Assembly: GCF_002354895.1 (NCBI RefSeq)
Contig: NZ_CP023439.1
Span: 4,712,001-4,776,000 of the forward strand
Reading direction: 5' to 3'
DNA length: 64,000 nucleotides
Source of the DNA: Thauera sp. K11
GTDB taxonomy: Bacteria; Pseudomonadota; Gammaproteobacteria; Burkholderiales; Rhodocyclaceae
Both the position numbers and the translations under genes were made by a program. Numbering within the stretch: position 1 is the stretch's first letter; every line of letters starts with the position of its first letter. Below the pieces are notes generated by a model. It was given only the letters and a program-made list of their open reading frames with translations, was not told the DNA's origin and did no database searches. Shown one piece after another: positions 35,063 through 45,512 of the stretch.

Positions 35063-37338
35063 ATGTCCACCCATTGCGCTCACGACGAACACCACCACCA
35101 CCACGGCGGGCCGGTGCATGGCCAGGCGCACCCGCGGGAGTCGGCCGCGTCGGCCTGCGGTTGTGCCGGCGGCTGCGGCGAGGTGGCCGGGGCCGCGCCG
35201 CGGGCGTCCGTCCTGGACGCGGGCGGCGGTGCGCTGCTGCTGCGCGTGCCGGAGATGGACTGCCCGGTGGAGGAAGGCCGGATCCGCGCCGCGCTCGAAC
35301 GCTTTCCCGCCATCCGGCGCCTGCGGTTCGATTTGCCGGGGCGGGCGCTGAGGGTCGAGGCGCCGCAGGGCGACTGGCCGGACATCGTCGCCGCCATCCG
35401 CGATGCGGGCTTTCCGTCCGAAACGCTCGAAGGCCCGGTCGCCGCCGGGGAGGGCATGCGGCGCCAGCGGCAGGCGTGGATGCGGCTGGGGGCGGCGCTC
35501 GCGGTCGCGGTGCTGGCGGAGGCCATCGACTTCGTCGTGCCGGATACCGCTGCGTGGGAACTGGCGGGCATGGCCGTGGCGGCGGTCGCCATCGTGCTGG
35601 CGGGGACGTCGGTGTTCCGCAAGGGGTGGTCCGCGCTGCTGCGCGGCGAACTCAACATCAATGCGCTGATGTCGGTCGCCGTCGCCGGCGCCTTCGTCAT
35701 CGGCCAGTGGCCGGAAGCGGCGATGGTCATGGCGCTCTACGCGCTGGCCGAACTCATCGAGGCCCGCGCGGTGGATCGGGCGCGCAATGCCATCAAGGGC
35801 CTGCTGGAACTGGCGCCGCCGCAGGCGGAGGTGTTGCGGCCGGATGGTTCCTGGGCAGTGGTGGCGGTGGGGGCGATCCGCGTCGGCGACCTTGTGCGCG
35901 TGCGTCCCGGCGAGCGCGTGGCGCTCGATGGCGTGGTGAAGTCGGGGCAGGGCGCGGTCGACCAGTCCGCCGTCACCGGCGAGAGCATGCCGGTGGACAA
36001 GGGGCCGGGCGACGCGGTGTTCGCGGGACCATCAACCAGAGCGGCGGGCTGGCGTTCGAGGTCGCGGCGCCGGCCGGCGACACGGTGCTGGCGCGGATCA
36101 TCCACGCGGTGGAAGAGGCGCAGGGCAAGCGCGCGCCGACGCAGCGCTTCGTGGACCGGTTCGCGGCGCGCTATACGCCGTTCGTCTTCGCGCTGGCCGT
36201 GGCGGTCGCGGTGGGGGCGCCGCTGCTGCTGGGCTGGGCGTGGACGGCCAGCCTCTACAAGGCCCTGGTGCTGCTCGTCATCGCCTGCCCCTGCGCGCTG
36301 GTGATCTCGACGCCGGTGACGGTGGTCAGCGGCTTGGCCGCCGCGGCGCGCCGGGGCATCCTGATCAAGGGCGGCGTCCATCTGGAAGAGGCGCGCAAGC
36401 TCAAGCACGTGGCGCTGGACAAGACGGGCACGCTCACCGAGGGGCGGCCGGTGCTGGTGGCGCGGCAGGTTCTTGCGCAGGACGTGCCGGAGGGCGAAAT
36501 CCTGCGCGTCGCATCGAGCCTGGCCGCCCGCTCCGACCACCCGGTCTCGAAGGCCATCGCGGCCGGGCTGGGCGGGCCGGCGCTGCCGGTGGAGCGCTTC
36601 GGCGCCCTGCCCGGCCAGGGCATCCACGGCATGGTCGGCGGGCGGGAATACGTCCTCGGCAACCATCGCTGCCTCCACGACCGCGGGCTGTGCTCTCCCG
36701 AACTCGAAGCGCTGCTGCATGGACACGAGCGCGAGGGGCGGACGGTGACCCTGCTCGCGGGCGGCGAGCGCGTGCTCGCCATGTTCGCGGTGGCCGACGT
36801 TCCCAGGGCGACGTCCGCGGCGGCCGTGCGGGAACTGGTCGCGCTCGGGGTCGTGCCGGTCGTCCTGACCGGCGACAACCCGTCGACGGCGCGCTGCATC
36901 GCCGATCAGGCGGGCATCGCCGACGTGCGGGCCAACCTGCTGCCGCACGAAAAGCTCGAAGCCATCCGGTCGCTGGCCGGCGCCGGCGGCGGGGTCGCCA
37001 TGGTCGGCGACGGCATCAACGATGCGCCCGCGCTCGCCGCCGCGAGCATCGGTTTCGCGATGGGGCACGCGGGTACGCATACGGCCATGGAGGCGGCCGA
37101 CGTGGTCATCATGAACGACGACCTCCGCCGCATCCCCGAAACCATCCGGCTGTCGCGGCGCACGCACGCCGTGCTGTGGCAGAACATCGTCCTGGCGCTG
37201 GGCATCAAGCTTGTCTTTCTGCTGCTGGCGGTGTTCGACGACGCGACGATGTGGATGGCGGTGTTCGCCGACATGGGTGCGAGCCTGCTGGTGGTGTTCA
37301 ATGGGCTGCGCCTGCTGCGCGGGGCACCGCGGGCATGA
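35063..37338 (+). CDS. cadA: P1B-type heavy-metal ATPase (CadA/ZntA-like), one-base frameshift as read
   Basis: Restoring one base gives 758 residues. The start is the ATG giving STHCAHDEHHHHHGG, a His-rich metal-binding N-terminus; CGCAGGCG follows and then one HMA-like domain with PEMDCPVEEGR. Membrane helices, VTGESMPVDKG, the IACPCALV transport motif, DKTGTLT phosphorylation site, SDHPVSKAI and GDGINDAP are all present. At about 36027, TTCGCGGGACCATCAAC should read TTCGCGGG-N-ACCATCAAC to keep FAGTINQSG in frame, so a base is missing from a G run. It exports Zn/Cd/Pb from the cytoplasm, controlled by CadR. Confidence 0.88.
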
Positions 37339-37409
37339 CCGCGTCGGTGTCCGCTTGCGCGCGCTGGGCGACGGGGCCGGGCGGGAACGGTTCGCGATAT
37401 ACTCCTGCC

Positions 37410-37757
37410 GTGCGTCGCCTCGCTGCCCTTTTCCTCCTGGTGCTGTTGCCGCTGCAAGCCCTGTGGGCTGCGGCGGCGCCGTATTGCCAGCATGAAAGAG
37501 CGCCGGCGACGGTACACTTTGGCCATCATGCCCACGAGCACGAAGCGTCGGGCAGCGGTACGCCGGCCATGCCGCTTCCCGGCGGCGACCATGGCGACTG
37601 TCACGCCTGCCACGGATGGTGCAGCGCCCTGCCGGTGACCGACGAGGCGGCCCACGCCGACCCGGGCCGGCCGATGCACGAGCTTGGCCGGCTGCACGCA
37701 CTGCCCTCCCCACCCCCGTCCCTGCCCGAACGCCCCGACTGGCTCACCCTCGCCTGA
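37410..37757 (+). CDS. CzcI-like small exported protein
   Basis: The 115-residue product starts VRRLAALFLLVLLPLQALWAAA, a signal peptide, followed by YCQHE and HFGHHAHEHE, then GDHGDCHACHGWC. This Cys/His-rich layout is that of CzcI-type periplasmic proteins, which precede czcCBA and modulate its induction in Cupriavidus. The GTG start gives the signal at the N-terminus; an in-frame ATG at 37335 overlapping the ATPase stop would add 25 atypical residues. TATACT lies just 7 bases before the GTG, so a leaderless transcript is possible. Confidence 0.7.
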   Translation: MRRLAALFLLVLLPLQALWAAAAPYCQHERAPATVHFGHHAHEHEASGSGTPAMPLPGGDHGDCHACHGWCSALPVTDEAAHADPGRPMHELGRLHALPSPPPSLPERPDWLTLA

Positions 37758-37894
37758 ACGGCGAGGCGGACCCGGGCCATCCCTCCTGACGATTCGACGC
37801 GGCCTTTCGCAGGCCGTCGCGGGCGCGCGTCTGCGCCCCGTCGAACCGTGCCTCGCCGATTCCCCCATGTGGTTCATCACAGGAGAAGAATCGG

Positions 37895-39147
37895 ATGCAC
37901 GGAAACAGCATCAATGCGCTATGCGCGGTGGCCATCGCGATGGCCGCCGGCGTTCCGGCGTGGGCGCAGCCCCCGGGGCGGCGGCACCGGTGTCGCTGAA
38001 GGACGCGTTTGACCTTGCCTGGGAACGGCAGCCGGAGGCGCGCTCCGCCGCTGCACGCCGCGATGCGGCCCAGGCGGCCCGGGCGGTGGCCGCGAGCTGG
38101 TCCGCCGAGGCACCCGCACTGGAACTGAGCGCAAAGTCGGACCGCCCCGGCTCCAACGACGGTAGCCGGGAATACGAGGTCGGCCTTGCCATTCCCTTGT
38201 GGCTGCCGGGCGAGCGCCCGCGTGCCGGCGCCCTCGCCGACGCAGAAGCGAAGGCACTGGAAAGCCGCTTCCTTGCCGCCAGGCTGAGCCTGGCCGAGGC
38301 CGTCCGCGATGCGTGGTGGGCCTGTCATCGTGCCGCGAGCGAACTGGCCCTCGCGCAGGACCGCCTCGTCAACACCCGGCAACTGGCTGCCGACGTGGCG
38401 CGCCGCGTCAAGGCCGGCGAACTGTCGCGGGCGGACCAGCACCAGGCCGAGGGTGCGGTGGCCCGGGCGGAGGCCGCCCAGGCCGAGGCGCTGGGCGCGA
38501 GGAACGCGGCGCTGGCCGCGCTGCAGGGCGTCGTCGGTCATGCCGGCTTGACGCCGGGTGCCGGGGAGGCCGGGCCGGAGCCGATGCCGGAGGAGGTGCC
38601 GGACGCGATGCCGCCGTCCGGCCATCCGGCCATCGATGAACTGAGCGACCGCGCCAGCGTGGCCAGGCGGGCGGCGGAGCTGGCGGCGGTCCAGGACCGC
38701 GCCAGCCCCGAACTCATCCTCGCCGCCACCCGCGAGCGCGGCCGGTCCGGCGAGGACTTCGGCCAGTCATTCACCGTGGGCATCCGCATTCCGTTCGGCG
38801 GCGGCGCGCGGGCGCAGGCCAGGCAGGCGGTGGCACGGGCCGAGGCGCTCGACACCGAGGCCCAGGCCGAGGTCGAGCGCGCGAGGGTGGCCGCCGGCAT
38901 CGAATCGGCCCGCGCCCGCATGCGTGCCACGCAGGCGCAGGCCGAGGCCGCCGACAGGCGCGCCCGGCTCGCGCGGGAGACCCGGAGCTTCTTCGACAAA
39001 TCCTTCCAGCTGGGCGAATCAGACCTGCCTGCGCGGTTGCGCGTGGAACTCGAAGCGGCCGAAGCGGAAAGAGATCTCGCCCGGGCGCGCATCGATGCCG
39101 CGGCGGCGGTCTCCGCGCTGCGCCAGTCCCTCGGCCTGCTGCCGTAG
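37895..39147 (+). CDS. czcC: CzcC-type outer-membrane efflux protein, one-base frameshift as read
   Basis: The signal peptide (MHGNSINALCAVAIAMAAGV, ending AWAQ) is in one frame and the body (PVSLKDAFDLAWERQPEAR onward) in another. Adding one base to CCCCCGGGG near 37970 joins them into 417 residues. The body has two repeats of long coiled helices typical of TolC/CzcC outer-membrane channels, including VGLAIPLWLPGERPRAG and VGIRIPFGGGARAQARQ, the two beta-hairpin strands. It would form the outer-membrane exit of the metal RND pump. AGGAGAAGAATCGG precedes the ATG. Confidence 0.82.
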
Positions 39148-39192
39148 GCGGGCGGGATGGCACGACAAGAACCTCGATCGATTTCACATCAC

Positions 39193-39744
39193 ATGAAGAT
39201 GACCACAGACATCAAAGCACTGACCGTGGCGGCAATGCTCGCCACCGCTTCCTTCGGCGCGCCTGCCGGCGATGGCCACGACCATGGCGGCGAGAAGCCG
39301 GTTGCCGCCGGCGCTCCCGCCATGCCGCGCTTCGCAGCGAGCACCGGGACCTTCGAACTGGTTGGGGTGCTCGACGGCAGGACGCTCAGCCTTTACCTCG
39401 ACCGCGCGGCGGACAACAGTCCCGTGCCGGACGCCTTGCTCGAACTGGAGGTGGGCGGCGCCGCGGTCGCCGTCGAACGCACCGGCGAAGGCATGTTCGA
39501 GGCGACGCTGGCGGCGGAGCCCGAACCCGGCGAGGTCCCGGTGACCGCGACGGTGGTCGCCGGCGACGAAACCGACCTGCTGGCGGGGGAACTCGATATC
39601 CACGGCGCCGCCCATGCCGGCACGGAAGGCGGCGGCACGGCGTGGACGGCCGTTGCCGGCTGGAGCGCGGCCGCGTTCGCCGCCGCCGCTTTCCTGTACG
39701 GCCTGGGGCGGGTCCGGGCCGCGCGCAGCGGAGGTGCGGCATGA
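39193..39744 (+). CDS. Exported His-containing protein between czcC and czcB
   Basis: The 183-residue product has a signal peptide (ALTVAAMLATASFGAPA), a short GDGHDHGGE metal-binding-like motif, a beta-rich domain (GTFELVGVLDGRTLSLYLDR, VPDALLELEVGGAAVAVER) and one C-terminal membrane helix (WSAAAFAAAAFLYGLG). The beta domain resembles the N-terminal extension of CzcB-type adaptors found in some RND operons. It overlaps czcB by ATGA. A periplasmic metal-handling or adaptor-assisting role is inferred; no experimental function is known to me. Confidence 0.65.
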   Translation: MKMTTDIKALTVAAMLATASFGAPAGDGHDHGGEKPVAAGAPAMPRFAASTGTFELVGVLDGRTLSLYLDRAADNSPVPDALLELEVGGAAVAVERTGEGMFEATLAAEPEPGEVPVTATVVAGDETDLLAGELDIHGAAHAGTEGGGTAWTAVAGWSAAAFAAAAFLYGLGRVRAARSGGAA

Positions 39745-40862
39745 AGCGGCACATCTTCCCGCCGATGCAGATCCTGGCGATGCTGGCCGTCGCGGCCCTG
39801 GCCGCGCCGGCGGCCAAGGCCGATGCCGGGCACGATCACGGCGATGCGCCGCCGGCCGCGAGCGGCGATGGCCCCAGGCGCCTGCCCGACGGCAGCGTGT
39901 TCCTGCCCAAGCCGGCGCAGCGCCAGTTCGCCGTCCGGACGCTGCAGGTAGCCGAGGCCGAACTGCCCAGGGCTTTCGAACTTGCCGGCCGGGTGATGAT
40001 GGACCCCGACGCCGGCGGCAAGGTGCAGGCGGCGCTCGCGGGGCGCATCGAGGCCAGGCCGAACGGCCTGCCCCGTGCCGGCCAGTCCGTCCGCAAGGGC
40101 GAGGTGCTGGCCTATGTGGTACCGAGCGCGGGCGCCATCGAGCGCGCGAACCAACTCGCCCAGCGGGCCGAACTGCGCGCCGCCCGGAGTCTGGCCGAGA
40201 AGCGCCTGGCGCGGCTGAGGGAACTCTCCGACACCGTGCCGCGCAAGGAGATCGAGGCTGCCGAAAGCGAGGTGGAGAGCCTGGCCGAACGCCTGGGGGC
40301 AGTGGCGGCGGGCCTTGGCGGCCGCGACGCGCTGGCCGCGCCGGTGTCCGGCGTCATCGCGTCGGCGCATGCCGTCGCCGGGCAGGTGGTCGAGCCTGGG
40401 GAACTCGTGTTCGAGGTCGTCGACCCGCGCCGCCTGCAGATCGAAGCGCTGGCCTACGACGTGCCGCAGGCGCAAGGCATTGCGGGGGCCTTCCTCGGCC
40501 TGGGCGGCGAGCGGGTGCCGCTCCGCCTCGTCGGTACCGCACGCAGTCTGCGCGACCAGGCGCTGCCGGTGACCTTCTCGGCCGACGGCGAAGCGCTGCA
40601 ACGGCTGGCGGTGGGGCAGCCGGTGCAGGTCGTGGCGCATTCGGCCGCGCGCGTGAAGGGAGTGCCCGTGCCGCTTGCCGCGCTGACGAGGAATCCTGCC
40701 AACCAGGACATCGTCTGGGTCAAGGAGCGGCCGGAGCATTTCGTGCCGCGGACGGTGCGCTACGAGCCGCTGGACGGTACCTCGGTTGCCGTCACCTCGG
40801 GCCTTGGGCCGGGCGAGCGGGTGGTGGTCCAAGGGGCCGCCTTCGTCAACCAGGTTCGTTGA
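39741..40862 (+). CDS. czcB: CzcB-type periplasmic adaptor of the metal RND pump
   Basis: The 373-residue product has a signal peptide ending APAAKADA, followed by GHDHGDA. The membrane-fusion layout is complete: VQAALAGRIEARPNGLPRAGQ (lipoyl half), a helical hairpin (RANQLAQRAELRAARSLAEKRLARL), the second lipoyl half (APVSGVIASAHAVAGQVVEPG) and a beta-barrel domain. It bridges CzcC and CzcA and may pass periplasmic metal to the pump. The frame is intact, unlike those of its neighbours on both sides. Confidence 0.9.
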   Translation: MKRHIFPPMQILAMLAVAALAAPAAKADAGHDHGDAPPAASGDGPRRLPDGSVFLPKPAQRQFAVRTLQVAEAELPRAFELAGRVMMDPDAGGKVQAALAGRIEARPNGLPRAGQSVRKGEVLAYVVPSAGAIERANQLAQRAELRAARSLAEKRLARLRELSDTVPRKEIEAAESEVESLAERLGAVAAGLGGRDALAAPVSGVIASAHAVAGQVVEPGELVFEVVDPRRLQIEALAYDVPQAQGIAGAFLGLGGERVPLRLVGTARSLRDQALPVTFSADGEALQRLAVGQPVQVVAHSAARVKGVPVPLAALTRNPANQDIVWVKERPEHFVPRTVRYEPLDGTSVAVTSGLGPGERVVVQGAAFVNQVR

Positions 40863-40876
40863 AGGAGTGGCGCGCG

Positions 40877-43800
40877 ATGTTCAAGTGGCTACTTGAGAAC
40901 AGCCTGTCCAACCGCCTGCTGGTGCTCATGGCCAGCCTGGCGCTGATGGCCTATGGCGCGTTCACCTTGTCCCGCACGGCGGTGGACGTGTTTCCCGACC
41001 TGAACAAGCCGACGGTCACGATCATGACCGAGGCGGGGGAATGGCCGCCGAGGAGGTCGAGCAGCTCATCACCTTTCCGCTCGAGACGACGATGAACGGG
41101 CTGCCGGGCGTGGATGGCGTGCGCTCGGTCTCCAGCGCGGGGCTGTCCTTCATCTACGTCGCCTTCGACTGGCGCACCGACATCTTCAGGGCGCGCCAGA
41201 TGGTGTCCGAGCGGCTGTCGTCGATGGAGGAGGGGCTGCCGCAGGGGGTGACGCCGCGCATGGGGCCCATCAGTTCGGTGATGGGCGAGATCATGCAGAT
41301 CGCCATCCCGATCGACGCCGGCAGGATTTCGCCCATGGCGGTGCGCGAGTACGCCGACTGGGTGCTGCGTCCCCGGCTGATGGCCATCCCGGGGGTGGCG
41401 CAGGTGATCCCGATCGGCGGCGAGGTGCGCCAGTTCCAGGTCCAGCCCAGCACTGTCCGCATGGCCGGGCTGGGCATCTCGCACGACCAGATCGAGGCGG
41501 CGCTGCAGGGGTTCGCGTCGAACACGTCCGGCGGCTTCCTGGAGCTGAACGGCCGCGAGTACCTCATCCGCCACCTCGGCCGCACCTCCCGGCTGGACGA
41601 CCTGAAGAACCTGGCGCTGACCGCGAGGGACGGCCAGCCGGTGCTGCTGCGCCAGGTTGCCGAGGTCAGCTTCGCCGCCGCGCTCAAGCGCGGCGACGCC
41701 GGATTCGAGGGCAAGCCGGCGGTCATCCTGGGTATCCAGAAGCAGCCGACCGCCGACACCATCGACTTGACCCGGACCGTCGAAGCGGCGCTGGTCGACC
41801 TGAGGAAGTCGTTGCCGGCCGGCATGGAGGCGCCGCGGGTCACCTTCCGCCAGGCGAGCTTCATCGAAGCCTCGGTGGCCACGCTGCAAGGCAAGCTCAT
41901 CGGCGCGTCGGTATTCGTGGCGGTGATCCTGTTCGTGTTCCTGGGGACGCTGCGGCCGACCGTCATCGCGCTGGTCGCCATCCCGGTCTCCATCCTCGTG
42001 ACGGCGCTGGTGTTCAGGCACTTCGGGCTTTCCATCAACACGATGACGCTCGGCGGGTTGGCGATCGCCATCGGCGGGCTGGTGGACGACGCCGTCGTCG
42101 GGGTCGAGAACGTGCTGCGCCGCCTGAAGGTCGATCGGGAGGAGCATCCGCACCGCCGCCTGCACCCGCTGGAAGTGGTGAAGGCCGCCACCCTGGAGGT
42201 GCGTTCCGCCATCCTCTACGCCACGGTCATCATCGTCCTGGTGTTCCTGCCCCTGTTCGCGCTGCCGGGCATGGAAGGGCGGCTGTTCATGCCGCTGGGC
42301 ATCGCCTTCATCGTGTCGACGCTGGTCTCCCTGGTGGTGTCGGTGACGATCACCCCCGTCCTGGCCTTCTACCTGCTGCCGGCGATGAAGTCGCTCGGGC
42401 ACGGCGACACGCGCTTCCTGGCGTGGCTGAAGACGCGCTATCGCGGCGCGCTGCAGAAAGTCCTGGACCGTCCCAGGGCGGCGGTCGCGGCCGCAGGCGC
42501 AGCCGTCCTGCTCGCGGCGGCGGCGGTGCCGCTGTTCCCGACGACCTTCCTGCCGCCGTTCAACGAGGGAACCCTGCTGATCGGCATCCGGCTCAACCCG
42601 GGGGTGACGCTGACCGAATCCGCGGTGCTGGCGCGGCAGGCCGAGATCCTCGTCGGTCAGGTGCCCGAAGTCACGCACGTGGGGCGGCGCAGCGGGCGCG
42701 CGGAACTCGACGAGCATGCCGAAGGCGTGCATGTGAGCGAACTCGACGTGGGGCTGAAGCCGGCCGCCGAACTGACGCGCAGCATGGCCGAGATCCAGGC
42801 CGACATCCGCGCGCGCCTCGCCGGCCTGCCCGCCGCGATCGCCATCGGGCAGCCCATCTCGCACCGCATCGATCACATGCTGTCGGGCGTGCGCTCGCAG
42901 ATCGCCATCAAGCTCTTCGGCGAGGACCTCGACACCCTGCGCGGCCAGGCGGAGGCGCTGCGCTCGCGCCTGGCGGGGATTCCGGGCCTGGCCGACCTGG
43001 AGGTGGAAAAGCAGGTGCTCGCCCCGCAGATCAAGGTGCGCATCGACTACGCCGCCGCCGTGCAGTACGGGGTGCCGGTGCCCCGGATACTGTCGGCGCT
43101 GCAGAGCCTCGTCGAAGGCGAGAAGGTGGCCCAGATCGTCGAGGGCGGGCGGCGTTTCGCGCTCGTCGTCCGGTTGCCGGAAGACGCCCGTTCGATCGAG
43201 GGCCTCGGCCGGATACTGCTGGAGACGCCCGGCGGCCGGATTCCGCTGTCCAGGGTGGCCACCATCGAGGACGGGGACGGCCCCAACCAGATCAGCCGCG
43301 ACGACGGCAAGCGGCGCATCGTGCTGTCGGCCAACGCACAGGGACGGCCCCTGTCCGAGGTGGTCGCCGACATCCGCACGGCGGTGGCCGAAACCCGGCT
43401 GCCCGACGGCTACTTCGTCACCCTGGGCGGCCAGTTCCAGGCGCAGGAGGAGGCGAGCCGCCTCGTCGGCATGCTGTCGGCCGTGTCCCTGGTCATGATG
43501 TTCGTGGTGCTCTACAGCCGCTACAAGTCGGCGACGCTGTCGGTGCTCATCATGGCGAACATCCCGCTCGCGCTCGTCGGCGCGGTGCTGGGCCTGTGGC
43601 TGTCGGGCCAGCCGCTGTCGGTGGCGGCGCTGATCGGCTTCATCACGCTGGCCGGCATCTCGGTGCGCAACGGCATCCTGAAGGTCAGCCACTACCTCAA
43701 CCTGATGCGCATCGAGGGCGAGCGCTTCGATCACGCGATGATCGTGCGCGGCTCGCTGGAACGGCTGAGCCCGGTGCTGATGACCGCCCTGGTCACGGCC

Positions 43801-43995
43801 TTCGCGCTCGCCCCCCTGCTCTTCGAGGCGGAGCGCCCCGGTACCGAGATCCTCAACCCGGTGGCCGTGGTCATCTTCTCCGGCCTCATCAGCTCCACGC
43901 TGCTCGACACCTTCCTCACTCCGGCGATGTTCTGGCTGTTCGGCCGCCGGGACGCCGAGCGCCTGCTCGACGACGCCGATACCGAGGCCTTCTGA
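40877..43995 (+). CDS. czcA: CzcA-type heavy-metal RND permease, one-base frameshift as read
   Basis: Restoring one G gives 1039 residues. The N-terminal frame ends at PTVTIMTEAG and the main frame begins at MAAEEVEQLITFPLETTMNG; GCGGGGGAATGG near 41035 lacks a G. Twelve membrane helices and two large periplasmic loops fit HME-RND pumps. The helix-4 proton motif reads AIGGLVDDAVVGVEN, not DFG-DGA as in classical Zn/Co/Cd CzcA, so the metal preference is uncertain. It would drive proton-coupled export with CzcB and CzcC. Confidence 0.88.
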
Positions 43996-44028
43996 CCCGA
44001 AAGCGCTTTTTTTTCAAAGGAGATCGCA

Positions 44029-44568
44029 ATGCGCATCGTCAGTTTCGTTTTCGCCCTGTCCATCGGGCTCGCCGCCGTGCTCCTCGCCGGCTGCGCGGCC
44101 ACCGCAACGCCGGCCCCGCATGCGCAGGTGCCCTTCTGCCACAAGGACACGCACGGACGCAGCCGGGTATGCACGCAGAATGCCGCGCCCGGCCCCGAGC
44201 GGGACGCCGAAGCCAAGCAGTTCAGGGCATCGCCCGACGCCCTGACGCTGTATATCGTGCGCAACGGCCGGGGAGACTGGCTCCACGCCATCGATGTGTC
44301 CGTCGATGGGCATCCCGTCGTGGAGACTGTTCCCGGCTCGATGGTACGGCTGCGCCTCAAGCCGGGTCCGCATCGCCTGGCCTTCGAGTCCGGGGGCCGG
44401 ACCTACGAGACCACGGTCGGTGGAGAGGCGGGGCAGATCGTCTTCGCGGGCGTCGAAGGCAGGGAGATCGCGTGGCACGACTCCCACGCGTGGAGCGGCG
44501 AATCCGCCGAACGCCTGAAGGCCCGCGCGGCGACGGCGAGGCTGGTGGCCGACGTCCGCTACGATTGA
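44029..44568 (+). CDS. Hypothetical lipoprotein after the czc operon
   Basis: The 179-residue product has a lipoprotein signal peptide with lipobox LLAGC (Cys22) and AAAGGAGATCGCA before the ATG. The mature part is a small beta domain (ALTLYIVRNGRGDWLHAIDVSVDG, VRLRLKPGPHRLAFESGG) similar in style to DUF2846 lipoproteins, ending in a helix. It follows czcA by 33 bases and may be co-transcribed. No metal-binding cluster stands out beyond CHKD and VCTQ near the N-terminus. Function unknown. Confidence 0.7.
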   Translation: MRIVSFVFALSIGLAAVLLAGCAATATPAPHAQVPFCHKDTHGRSRVCTQNAAPGPERDAEAKQFRASPDALTLYIVRNGRGDWLHAIDVSVDGHPVVETVPGSMVRLRLKPGPHRLAFESGGRTYETTVGGEAGQIVFAGVEGREIAWHDSHAWSGESAERLKARAATARLVADVRYD

Positions 44569-44725
44569 CCGTCCGCGGGCGCGGTGATGCGTGCCCCGCG
44601 GACCGGCGCTCCGGCCGATGTCCGCGAAGCACATGCGCATCCTTGTGCCGCCGGCCGTCTTCTCGGCATGCCGGGCGGACGGTCGGCGGCGCCATGTCGC
44701 CGCGCCTTCGGCGCTCGGGCCGGGC

Positions 44726-45472
44726 TCAACCGGCGCCGAGCGCGAACGCCGCGTCCTTCAGCGTTTCCGGCGACGGATAGGCTCTCTTGCTCTGGCTCAG
44801 GCCGAGGTCGAGGAACATCTCGCACAGCTTGTAGGCGATGACGCCCGGGTTGAGCACCGGCACCGGCAGGCGCGAGGCCAGGTAGGCGTGCGACTGGTGC
44901 ATGGTGGTGGAGCCCAGCACGATGACGTCGGCGCCGTCGTCCCCGATCGCCTTCAGCGCGGCGTCCTCCAGCTTGCCGAAGACGATGTCCTCCTTGCCGC
45001 TGAGCAGTTCCACCGTGTCGGGCCGCACCTCGATGGCGCGGATCGACGCCACGCGCGATTCCAGCCCGTATTCGCGCAGCGTCTTGCGGTAGAGCGGGAA
45101 CCAGCGCTCCCACATGGTGAGGATGCTGAACTTGTGGCCCAGCATGGATGCCACGTGGAAGGCGCTCTGCCCCGGCGACAGCACCGGGATGTCCAGCCGC
45201 GAGCGCAGCGCGGCGAGGCCGGAATCGCTGACGGTGTTGATGCACACCGCGTCGAAGCCTTCCACCTGCGCCTGCAGGCCGGCCTGGATGACGGCCTGTT
45301 CCATGATCGCCATGTCGTAGTAGCTGTCGGCCAGCGTGATCGTGCTGCCGGCGCCGACGAAGCTCACCTCGATGTCGCCGCGGCGGAATTCCGGCGGCAG
45401 TTGCGATTCCACCATCGGCCGGGTCGCCTCGCTCATCGGCACCGGAAAGATCATCTTGACGCGTTTGCCCAT
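44726..45472 (-). CDS. Asp/Glu/hydantoin racemase-fold protein lacking both catalytic Cys
   Basis: The 248-residue protein aligns along its length with the Asp/Glu/hydantoin racemase and maleate isomerase superfamily: IEVSFVGAGSTITLADSYYD, FDAVCINTVSDSGL, IPVLSPGQSAFHVASMLG, ADVIVLGSTTM, LPVPVLNPGVIAYKL. The family's two catalytic cysteines fall at Thr80 (in INTVSDSGL, usually INCFGDPGL) and Ser188 (in LGSTTM, usually LGCTGM). Classical two-base racemisation is therefore unlikely. It is the last gene of the leftward catabolic operon. It may be an altered isomerase, decarboxylase or binding protein. Confidence 0.8.
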   Translation of the reverse strand: MGKRVKMIFPVPMSEATRPMVESQLPPEFRRGDIEVSFVGAGSTITLADSYYDMAIMEQAVIQAGLQAQVEGFDAVCINTVSDSGLAALRSRLDIPVLSPGQSAFHVASMLGHKFSILTMWERWFPLYRKTLREYGLESRVASIRAIEVRPDTVELLSGKEDIVFGKLEDAALKAIGDDGADVIVLGSTTMHQSHAYLASRLPVPVLNPGVIAYKLCEMFLDLGLSQSKRAYPSPETLKDAAFALGAG

Positions 45473-45512
45473 CGTTTCGTCTCCTTGCCTGCGTGGATGC
45501 GTGGGGCGCCGC

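Noticed and set aside
43999..44015. GAAAGCGC followed by eight T after czcA, as an intrinsic terminator
   Set aside because: AAAGCGCTTT is self-complementary without room for a loop, so no stable hairpin forms.
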